Shown one piece after another: positions 8,440-16,228 of a stretch of 21,515 nt of DNA. A model generated the notes under the pieces. The model was not told the DNA's origin. It made no database searches and was given only the letters and a program-made list of their open reading frames with translations. A program made the translations under genes and the position numbers. How positions within the stretch are numbered: the stretch's first letter is position 1; the number at the start of each line of letters is the position of its first letter. Source of the stretch: Amoeboradix gromovi (taxonomy: Eukaryota > Sanchytriomycota > Sanchytriomycetes > Sanchytriales > Sanchytriaceae); the NCBI GenBank assembly GCA_018985225.1, contig JADGIF010000092.1:1-21515 (forward strand), given 5' to 3'.

Positions 8440-8669
8440 CTCGCTTGTGTCCTCTTCTGCGTCCATGTTTGGGCGGTAGCATAGGTGCAAACGGCAATAA
8501 GTTCGCCATTCAGTTCTTGTTGATTCAGAACCAAGAGTGTCATACTGAAGTGATCGCAAATTTGTTTAAAAATCTCAAATCCGAATCGCAAAAGTCTCTC
8601 TCCATAGGTAGCCACAGTCCAATTGGACACCCAACTCCAAGAAAAAATCTTTGAAAGGTCATTGTCCAT
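8436..8669 (-). pseudogene. IS607-family serine recombinase (TnpA) remnant
   Basis: The last ~60 codons resemble the C-terminal part of the catalytic domain of IS607 transposases: VATYGERLLRFGFEIF, then CDHFSMTLLVLNQ, then ELIAVCTYATAQT and a basic tail KRTQAR. The family pattern is VVxYKDRLxRFGFE, a hydrophobic strand ending VVLN, an acidic ELxxDLLAI helix and a basic end. The N-terminal helix-turn-helix and the catalytic-serine segment are absent, and upstream sequence shows no trace of them. The Lys-Asp of the KDR motif is replaced by Gly-Glu. The open frame survives by chance or recent decay. The opposite-strand frame at 8418-8654 is its shadow. Confidence 0.7.
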
Positions 8670-10028
8670 TAGTAGGGCCCAAGGTGAAATTTTTCAGGAA
8701 CAAAAAAATTTATCTTTTCTACTACGGACCATTTAATATAACTAGTCAATTAAAAAACAGTTTCAATAGCGCCTGAATTTGTATTTAAATGGCACTTGAA
8801 AACATCAAACAATGCTAAACCTGTAGTTTAGTCACTGAAAACAATTCTAAATCTTTGATTTTCGCCATCTAAGTTTATCATGTATTAAACAGTAAGTCTC
8901 TCAATAACAATTCAGTGTGTTATTTTACAACTTCACTAGTATTATTTGAATTATCAGAATGATATTAAGCTGAACTCTAAGTAGCGTTTGATCTCCAAGT
9001 AACTGTTACTTCAATTCCATAAACTCTCTTGGTTGTGCGGATACCACTAATGGCTCTAAATATGGACTTTCTAATTTCAGTACCAGTTTTCTTTTTCTGC
9101 TCGTGGGATACCTTAAAATTCAAAATGTGAGTCACAGTTCCACCGTTTCTTACGCTGGTTTTAATATCAATTAACAAGAAAGATTGTATATATTCATATC
9201 TGTTGATGCAATTTTTATGAAAGACATTTGTGAAATATTTGAGACCCATCCTGACAAAATGTCCTTATTTCCAAGTGACAGGAACATTAAGAAACCATAC
9301 TACGAATCCGGCATCTTCATGTCATCAGATAAGAAAGAAAGACATCCAAATTCTGCCTTGTTTGTGAACAGGAGGACATTACCAACATCAATGCAGAATG
9401 TAAAATTTTCTAGAGAAGCTATCTTGAATGACTAAATGTTATCAATACTGTTTCTGAAATTACGGGATGGCGGATCCTGAAGACTCTTTCAATAATATGT
9501 TGTGGATGATAGTCGTCCCTATTACGTCACTTTTCACCTAAAGCACTTGACAAGTCTACAGAGTCTTCTGATTTTGTAGTGTGAAAATACCATATTCCTC
9601 CAAAAAATCTTCAGAACGCACTCATCACACACCTGTGGTTTTTCATCGGAGGCGCTATCAGGCGCATCACAATAATCAACTTCGTCATTTACTTTCTTGA
9701 TTCTTTTGATCGGAATTTTCAATTTCTTATAGCCTGCTATTTCGAATTAAAATTTAGATGACCCGAATGCTGCAATTGTGATAATAAACACCATATGTGT
9801 CAGCTTTAGCATAAATAGGCTTAAATGCTACTACCAAGTAGCCTGTAATTAAGAAATTTATAATAACTAATTGGAGAACTTCGCAGTTTTCGAACTTCTG
9901 CAAGTGCAGTCTTGAGTTCTAGAAAGCTTATTTTTGCTAGGAAGGAATGACAGTATTGGGTTAATAAAAGTTCACTCCATAACTCTTAGAAGAAAGTTCT
10001 CCATAGTGTTTTCAGATTTTAAAAATTT
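8670..10028. other. Gene-poor stretch with unrecognised open frames
   Basis: No confident gene was found in this 1.36 kb. A minus-strand frame at 8977-9249 encodes a protein-like peptide (DIKTSVRNGGTVTHILNFKVS, then GIEVTVTWRSNAT) that I cannot assign. It overlaps a plus-strand frame at 9184-9435 (KKERHPNSALFVNRRTLP) that also looks non-random, and a basic minus-strand frame lies at 9534-9722. None has a flanking intron or poly(A) arrangement like the real genes nearby. They may be fragments of dead mobile elements or captured genes. The final ~100 bp presumably holds the POLG promoter. Confidence 0.4.
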
Positions 10029-13000
10029 ATGCAACTTCAAAAAGTAATAAATCCTGTCGGCATTCAGCTGATTCCAAAAAAGTGGCAACAGTCTTTGTTT
10101 AATCAAGAACGTAAGCCATATATTCATGAATTAGCAGAATTGAGTAAATCTCATTTGCAAAAACATCTTCCAAATAGAGCGAGTTCTTTAGCAAAAGTGC
10201 CTGAGATAACTATCCCAAGATTACTTGGTGGCACCTTAACCAATCATTTCCATACTTTGGGTTCTCGGTATCTGAAAGATATAAATCCCTTGATTCAGTT
10301 AATAATCAATAACAACCCAGTGCGGCCCAAAGAGTGGTCTCGAAAGCCTGGATGGACAAAATACTCCATAGAACCAGAGTCGATTGCTTACCCCACAGAG
10401 CAGGTTTATATACTTGATGCTGAAGTGTTGGTTCCCGTTTCTAAATACCCTATTTTAGCAGTTGCAAAGAGCCGCTTGTATTGGTATTCGTGGTGCGCAC
10501 CATGGTTCCATAGCACTAGTGATTCTGCAATGTCATATGTTAATTCGTTAGACATAAATAGAAAACTAATAACTTTTGGAGAAAATAATAAGAAACTGTT
10601 TATTGGTCATAATGTTGCATATGATCGTCAAAGAATTCTGGAGGAGTACATAAATCCCAATTGTAACTATGAATACCTTGACACGCTTAGTATGCATATT
10701 ACTGTCTGTGGTCTGAGTAGTCAGCAAAGACCCTCGTATTTAAAGCAAAACAAGCTTGCAAATGAACAAATTCAACCAGATAAAGATATGATGAATTGGA
10801 ATGACTTACAAACTGATAAGTGGGTGCAAGAAACATCCACAAATAGCTTGCTAGAAGTTGCAAAATTCCATTGTAAAATCCATCTTAACAAAGCAGTCAG
10901 AAATGTATTTGTTAAAGGAAGAATAGAGGAAGTCCAAAAAAATGCTCAAGAATTATTTGATTATTGTGCTGATGACGTTGATGCCACGCATGAGGTATTT
11001 AAAGTCTTATATCCAAAGTATTTAGTAAAATGCCCTCATCCAATCTCTCAAGCGGGACCCATGATGATGATCAAAGCTAGTTTGCCTATTAGCAACAGAT
11101 GGGATAAATTCATTAAGATAAATGAAGATAAAACGGTGAAAATAGCAACTGATATCGAAAACGATTTATTGAATTTGGCGTTCAAAGCTCTTGATGACAT
11201 TATAATCCGGGGTCCACTGTTACCAGAATCTATAACCAAGACAATCACACCTGTGACAGCGTTGAAATTAGAGCATCATGAGTACTGTACCGTGGATCTA
11301 AAGAAACTAGCTAGCAGAAAGCATTTCTGCTTCCTAGACTGGAGAATTCCCTGCGCTAGGTTTACTATTAAAGGTCTTCCTGTCAAATCTCAAAAATTGA
11401 GAAATTATCCTTTGTGGGTACACCAGCTGTTTACAGGTAAGAACCTAAAGTTGACTCATAAAATGAAGCATGCCGTGTATTTGTTGGAGACTAAATATGA
11501 TGGAAATATCGTATGCTTTCATCCTATACACGGATATTGCATAGTATCTAACGATACAGATAGATACCAGCATCTGCAGTGCGAACGATTTGAAGCAGTA
11601 TTTAGGGCTTCATATAAGAACAAATCTAAGCTTTCTTATTCCAGTAAAACCAATGATGATCTAGTGGAGCAGCAAGAATCTTCTCTATTCAAAGAATTTG
11701 AAAACTCGTATTTTATTAGACTTTCTACTCAAGAAACTATGATGGGTATATTTTACACAAGGCAATTGACTACTCAGTCTAAAAGAATAAGTACCTGCAA
11801 TAAAGAGTGTTTAAGCAATATATTTGAGCTATCAACTAACGCTGCTTACTGGGTTTCAGCTAGAAAGAGAATTGACTCACAGTTTATTGTACCGGTAAGT
11901 AGGCTGCCTAAACACAAAGGTGTTGTGTTGCCGATGGTCATCCCAAGTGGTACTGTAACCCGTCGCAGTGTGGAACCAACATGGGTTACTGCAGCGAACG
12001 TAAAAAAAGGAAGATTTGGGAGTGATCTAAAAATGCAAGTAGAAGCACCTGATTCTTACAAGATTATAGGTGCAGATGTAGATAGTGAAGAATTGTGGAT
12101 TGCTTCACTTTTAGCCGATGGTCAATTTCAAATGCATGGGAGCAGTGCCATAGGATTCATGACACTACAAGGTATAAAGAAAGATGGAACAGATATGCAT
12201 TCAGTAACTGCTAAGCTAGTAGGTATTAGTAGAGATGAAGCAAAGGGATTCAATTATGCTCGGATTTACGGCAGTGGGGTGCAGCACGCTGCTAGAACAT
12301 TAGAAATTGGGCAACAAATTAGTCAAGAGGACTCTCAAATAAAAGCAAAGCAGTTGTTTTTGGGCACAAAAGGGAATAAACTAGATTTAAGATGGGTTGA
12401 TAAATACAAGTTACCTCGCAAAGTATGGTGTGGTGGAACAGAGAGCATGATGTTTAACATACTAGATAATGCTGCCGACTTGAGTTATCCCTCCACTCCA
12501 ACCTTAAGAGCTGTAATTCCAGATACTTTGTTGCCAATGAATGTGGACAGAGATTTTGCGACTACCCGTATTAACTGGATTGTACAAGGGAGTGGGGTAG
12601 ACTACTTGCACATGCTTTTAGTATTAATGGACTACTTTATAAAGCGGAGTAGAATAGATTGCAAGTTTATGATCAGTGTTCATGATGAAATAAGGTACAT
12701 TTGCCATGATGCGGATGTATATAAAGCTAGTTTGATGTTACAGCTTAGCAATCTTTTAACTAGAGCATTCTTTAGCGAGAGAATTGGTGTATATTCACTT
12801 CCGTTGCAATGCAGCTTCTTTAGCGCTGTGGATGTTGATACAGTGCTAAGAAAAGATCCATTTACCAGCAGTGAGACATTTCCAGATATAAATCATGGCT
12901 ACACGATGGACATAAACCAACTGCTAAAAGAAATAAATTGCGATGAACTTGTTAATAGCTTGGAGACTGATGAGGATTACGATAGCGGGCACTCTGTGTT

Positions 13001-13274
13001 GCCATATATAGATATGGTTACGCCTTTCATAAATAACAAGAAAGAGAATCATTTAAAATGGTTAGAGATGCAAATCGCTGATAATAAGGATGAATTTTAT
13101 GAGCATGCTAACCAACTAAAAGAGATGATAAAGGAAGAGATGCGCACAGACGAATGTTCCCGTGGTAAAAAAGACCATATGAATAAAATGGGGAAGACGC
13201 AAAAAAGAAGCGATGCTGATTTTTTTACTGAGAAAGTGATCATAGGGATACGAAAGAGTGGTAAGAAGGCTTAG
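10029..13274 (+). CDS. POLG: Mitochondrial DNA polymerase gamma catalytic subunit
   Basis: This family A polymerase replicates and repairs mitochondrial DNA. The protein has 1081 residues with no intron. The amino-terminal domain begins at once with NPVGIQLI (8-15). The 3'-5' exonuclease has motif I ILDAEV (D130, E132), motif II GHNVAYDR (193-200, D199) and motif III YCADDVDATHE (Y312, D316). The polymerase has motif A GADVDSEELW (681-690, D683), motif B SRDEAKGFNYARIYG (734-748; R735, K739, Y743) and motif C VHDEIRY (884-890, D886). GGTESMMFN (802-810) and the Q-motif region INWIVQGSGVDYLH (848-861) are also present. All catalytic residues are intact. About 130 residues follow the polymerase fold, more than in animals and reminiscent of the C-terminal extension of fungal Mip1. 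The conserved domain starts so early that a cleavable presequence is not obvious; an in-frame TAA at 10020 blocks simple extension. Confidence 0.97.
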   Translation: MQLQKVINPVGIQLIPKKWQQSLFNQERKPYIHELAELSKSHLQKHLPNRASSLAKVPEITIPRLLGGTLTNHFHTLGSRYLKDINPLIQLIINNNPVRPKEWSRKPGWTKYSIEPESIAYPTEQVYILDAEVLVPVSKYPILAVAKSRLYWYSWCAPWFHSTSDSAMSYVNSLDINRKLITFGENNKKLFIGHNVAYDRQRILEEYINPNCNYEYLDTLSMHITVCGLSSQQRPSYLKQNKLANEQIQPDKDMMNWNDLQTDKWVQETSTNSLLEVAKFHCKIHLNKAVRNVFVKGRIEEVQKNAQELFDYCADDVDATHEVFKVLYPKYLVKCPHPISQAGPMMMIKASLPISNRWDKFIKINEDKTVKIATDIENDLLNLAFKALDDIIIRGPLLPESITKTITPVTALKLEHHEYCTVDLKKLASRKHFCFLDWRIPCARFTIKGLPVKSQKLRNYPLWVHQLFTGKNLKLTHKMKHAVYLLETKYDGNIVCFHPIHGYCIVSNDTDRYQHLQCERFEAVFRASYKNKSKLSYSSKTNDDLVEQQESSLFKEFENSYFIRLSTQETMMGIFYTRQLTTQSKRISTCNKECLSNIFELSTNAAYWVSARKRIDSQFIVPVSRLPKHKGVVLPMVIPSGTVTRRSVEPTWVTAANVKKGRFGSDLKMQVEAPDSYKIIGADVDSEELWIASLLADGQFQMHGSSAIGFMTLQGIKKDGTDMHSVTAKLVGISRDEAKGFNYARIYGSGVQHAARTLEIGQQISQEDSQIKAKQLFLGTKGNKLDLRWVDKYKLPRKVWCGGTESMMFNILDNAADLSYPSTPTLRAVIPDTLLPMNVDRDFATTRINWIVQGSGVDYLHMLLVLMDYFIKRSRIDCKFMISVHDEIRYICHDADVYKASLMLQLSNLLTRAFFSERIGVYSLPLQCSFFSAVDVDTVLRKDPFTSSETFPDINHGYTMDINQLLKEINCDELVNSLETDEDYDSGHSVLPYIDMVTPFINNKKENHLKWLEMQIADNKDEFYEHANQLKEMIKEEMRTDECSRGKKDHMNKMGKTQKRSDADFFTEKVIIGIRKSGKKA

Positions 13275-13538
13275 TTTGCAATTGTGGGACAGAGCTGTAA
13301 TATGCACAGATATTCACCATAACGTTTGGGACTCCCCCTAGCATGCGTATAAAGCTATTTTGCTATCTTGTGTAGTTTCTGCTTTTGTAGAAATAAATTA
13401 GTTTCTTATCAGTTAAACACATTTATTAAGATTTTTGTTAAAATGCTAATTACAAAACTCTTTTTAATCCCTAGAGAATCTTCCGCACAGTATTAGGGTA
13501 TAATAAGACACCACCTAGTCAGACTGCAAAAAACAAAT
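13275..13538. terminator. Convergent 3' region with opposed poly(A) signals
   Basis: Between the POLG and F-box gene stops, AATAAA occurs on the plus strand at 13392-13397 (about 120 nt after the POLG stop). On the minus strand it occurs at 13422-13427 (about 112 nt after the F-box gene stop). Transcripts ending 10-30 nt past these signals would meet or overlap. These are the longest predicted 3' UTRs in the window. Confidence 0.45.
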
Positions 13539-14774
13539 TCAAAATTCATATTCCTCATTAACATCAAAAAAATTATCAGAATCACTCTCTGTATAGAAGT
13601 TGGTATCAAACTGCAAATGATACATCATCTCTTGCAAGTACTCGTCGTCGTTCAAGTCCTCTACATATTCCCAATTCGTTTCTAGAAGAAGGAACTCCTC
13701 GGTGACTTCATGTATAAAATCCAACACCATAATATCTTGACACGCTACGCTTTCCTCACCCGAAATGGCAAATACGTGCATGCCTTTTATGAACTTGTAA
13801 AAATAACTGTTAAATGGTGGCTCAAACTTGTTCATAAATACTAGCTCCCCGCTAAAAGATATCTTGACAAAATATTTGGCAGTATTCATGTAATCAACAC
13901 ATTGAAAAAACAGTTGCGCATGGTCTTCATCATAAAACTCAAATTGAAACTCAACACTACAGAATGTCATTATAACAGGCGGAAATAGCATTTGCATGTT
14001 ATTGTTGGTGCAAGTAAGATGTTTTACTTGATCTGGTATTTCAAATATACCAGAGCAGGAGAGATTTACTAAACTCGGCAAATGTTTAAATGAAAAATAA
14101 ACAGATTCTGAAAAGTCACCCTGAACCATCAAGGATGTTATGCTGGGAAATACCAAATCAAAGAACACGAAGTCAAGGTATGAATGTTCATTCACAACCA
14201 AATTAGTGATCCTATATAGCGGTGGTATGTTTGAGTAACTAGATATACCATCGTATGAGTTGGAACTATTGATTAACAAATGGGTCAGCAAATGAAGATC
14301 ATTAACGGACTTCAATGCTGTTGAAGGAAAGTTGATCTCCAGTAGTTTTAATTCTGTTAAATATGAAATACTATTCAAAACTAATTCTGAATCTAATTCT
14401 GAACATAGCAGTTCATTTAACCCAGTAACCTGGGACAAAATACGAGGAAGGTTGTTGAAAGGATCCACGTCGTCCTCAATAATTAACGTCTTCAGGTTTG
14501 AAAACTGAGAAAAGTCGAACTCTGTAAACTCTTTAGTCAAATTTATCAGCGATATTTCCAACTTCTGAATAAATGATAAGTATGGGAAAATTTGACTACT
14601 CAAATGAACTGATTGCTCAGGAAACTCTATGTACTGATATTTGGATTTTAGGTACAACTGTGTCAATTCTTTATTGACCAAAAACATATGGCTTGGGCAA
14701 TAACTTAGTATAGCAATTACCAGCTCTGATGGGAAGGGATCAATAGCTGTCATCGTATCAAAGGAGAATTTCAT
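13539..14774 (-). CDS. F-box-like, leucine-rich protein of unknown target
   Basis: This 411-residue acidic protein was not matched to a named family. Residues 11-50 (IDPFPSELVIAILSYCPSHM, then VNKELTQLYLKS) look like a degenerate F-box, the Skp1-binding module of SCF ubiquitin ligases. Residues about 60-330 contain irregular repeats of the form LxxLxLxx(N/S) (for example FSNLKTLIIEDD, LTELKLLEINFPS, LPSLVNLSCSG), consistent with a leucine-rich-repeat array. The last ~65 residues are very acidic and aromatic (VEDLNDDEYL, ESDSDNFFDVNEEYEF). A substrate-recognition subunit is plausible but inferred. It ends in TGA and is divergent from ESF1, with 131 bp between start codons. Confidence 0.65.
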   Translation of the reverse strand: MKFSFDTMTAIDPFPSELVIAILSYCPSHMFLVNKELTQLYLKSKYQYIEFPEQSVHLSSQIFPYLSFIQKLEISLINLTKEFTEFDFSQFSNLKTLIIEDDVDPFNNLPRILSQVTGLNELLCSELDSELVLNSISYLTELKLLEINFPSTALKSVNDLHLLTHLLINSSNSYDGISSYSNIPPLYRITNLVVNEHSYLDFVFFDLVFPSITSLMVQGDFSESVYFSFKHLPSLVNLSCSGIFEIPDQVKHLTCTNNNMQMLFPPVIMTFCSVEFQFEFYDEDHAQLFFQCVDYMNTAKYFVKISFSGELVFMNKFEPPFNSYFYKFIKGMHVFAISGEESVACQDIMVLDFIHEVTEEFLLLETNWEYVEDLNDDEYLQEMMYHLQFDTNFYTESDSDNFFDVNEEYEF

Positions 14775-14905
14775 GATTCATAATAAATAGTGGGGTTAGA
14801 TTAATTAATCCGTCAATCAATTTTATCTTAAATTTCACGAGTTGTAGCCGGTGCTTTTTTTGAAATTAGGAACTTGCTCAGGGACAAGGAACAAACACCA
14901 AAATA
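14775..14905. promoter_or_regulatory. Divergent promoter, F-box gene / ESF1
   Basis: The 131 bp between the two start codons must hold both 5' UTRs and promoters. It is AT-rich with an AATTAATCC-type stretch near the middle. No TATA box or known factor site stands out. The role is inferred from position only. Confidence 0.4.
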
Positions 14906-16204
14906 ATGAGATTTGAGACTGATGCAAGATTTAGGAAACCGCAAAAGAAGAACTTGAAATTAGAATTGGACGATCGATTTAAAGACGTGCTAAAAAATGA
15001 GTTTTATGAAGGTGCACCTGTTGACAAGTTTGGAAGAGCAGGAAATGAAGATGCCCAATTTATGAAAAAGCAGTTTGATTATGATTTAGTATCTGATGAT
15101 GAAAAATCGGTTCAGGAAGAGATGGACGACGATCCAGTAATTGAGATGGATAAAGTTCTTGACCCTGAGGAAATAGAGTTGGGTGAAACTTCTAATCGCC
15201 TCGGTTTGGTAAATATTGATTGGGACAATATTAAAGCGCAAGATATATTTATGCTGATGGACTCATTTACTAAAAGTCCTGGTGACGTATTAACTGTGCA
15301 CATTTATGAGTCTGAATTTGGCAAAGATAGAATAGCTCACGAGCAACTTAACGGTCCACCCAAAGAGATATTCAATGATGATGATGATAAAGAGAATCCT
15401 TTCAACATGCCTGAGTTACGCAGGTATCAGCTGGAGCGGATGAGGTACTACTTTTGCATAATTGTCTTCAAGGATACTTTGGCTTGTGAGGCTGTTTTTA
15501 ACGCATGTGATGGCCAAGAATTGGAATTGACAAGCAATTCTCTAGACTTGAGGTATGTGCCTCCTGGTACTGATTTTAATGATAGCATTGTTCACGATGA
15601 ATGCCTAGAAATACCATCTAAATATGAGCCATTGCATTTTGAGACCAAAGCTTTGCAGCATTCTAACATAAAGCTGACTTGGGACAAGGACGAGATAGAA
15701 AGACAAAAGATGGTAAAAAGGCTACAAAATGGCGATCTAGAAAACCATTCTCAGCTGATAGCAAGCTGCAGTGAAAGCGAACAAGATTTTGATGTCTCGG
15801 CACTAAAAAAACCAGAATCAGATTTGGAAGAAGACGTGCTAGACATAAAGTTCCAGCCTCAGTTTGTTCAAAGTAAGTCACAACTTGACATGAGTTCTTC
15901 AAGTAGTGATGAAGATATTCAGCATTTTGACATGAGAGATGTCGCTAGAGCATCAAAGGCTAATCACATGAGCAAATGGAAGAAGAGAAAGGTTGCTAAA
16001 CTACTTAAAAGCGGTAAGATTGATAAAGATGAAGCTAATAGAATGACTGGTGTTATTAATGACAAGTTCACTGTTGATCTCAAAGATCCTAGATTTCAGA
16101 ATATGTTCAATGACCCTAATTATCATGTTGATAAGTTAGATTCGCATTTTACAAAAACTCGCAATTCTGCAGCAATTTTGAACCACTCGAATTTAGATGA
16201 ATAA
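14906..16204 (+). CDS. ESF1: ESF1 nucleolar pre-rRNA processing factor
   Basis: ESF1 is a nucleolar protein needed for 18S rRNA maturation in the small-subunit processome. The protein has 432 residues, against about 630 in yeast and 850 in human. The N-terminal signature TDARFRKPQKKN followed by LDDRFKDVL (about residues 5-30) and VDKFGR are clear. The central NUC153-associated core includes RLGLVNIDWDNIKAQDIF, LTVHIYESEFG, then ELRRYQLERMRYYFCIIVF (170-190) and an acidic segment. The C-terminus has the family motif KDPRFQNMFNDPNYHVD. The missing length is mainly the acidic and lysine-rich linkers. The stop TAA lies inside AATAAA (16200-16205). It is convergent with IFT139, with only 22 bp between stops. 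Confidence 0.93.
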   Translation: MRFETDARFRKPQKKNLKLELDDRFKDVLKNEFYEGAPVDKFGRAGNEDAQFMKKQFDYDLVSDDEKSVQEEMDDDPVIEMDKVLDPEEIELGETSNRLGLVNIDWDNIKAQDIFMLMDSFTKSPGDVLTVHIYESEFGKDRIAHEQLNGPPKEIFNDDDDKENPFNMPELRRYQLERMRYYFCIIVFKDTLACEAVFNACDGQELELTSNSLDLRYVPPGTDFNDSIVHDECLEIPSKYEPLHFETKALQHSNIKLTWDKDEIERQKMVKRLQNGDLENHSQLIASCSESEQDFDVSALKKPESDLEEDVLDIKFQPQFVQSKSQLDMSSSSSDEDIQHFDMRDVARASKANHMSKWKKRKVAKLLKSGKIDKDEANRMTGVINDKFTVDLKDPRFQNMFNDPNYHVDKLDSHFTKTRNSAAILNHSNLDE

Positions 16205-16228
16205 ATCTATTACACTAATATGTTTATT
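16200..16228. terminator. Back-to-back stop-embedded poly(A) signals
   Basis: AATAAA at 16200-16205 contains the ESF1 stop codon. On the other strand AATAAA (complement of 16223-16228) overlaps the IFT139 stop (16227-16229). Each mRNA therefore must be cleaved inside or beyond the coding region of its convergent neighbour. Confidence 0.6.

Noticed and set aside
8418-8654. Plus-strand open frame over the recombinase remnant
   Set aside because: The minus strand carries the recognisable recombinase motif; this is its shadow.
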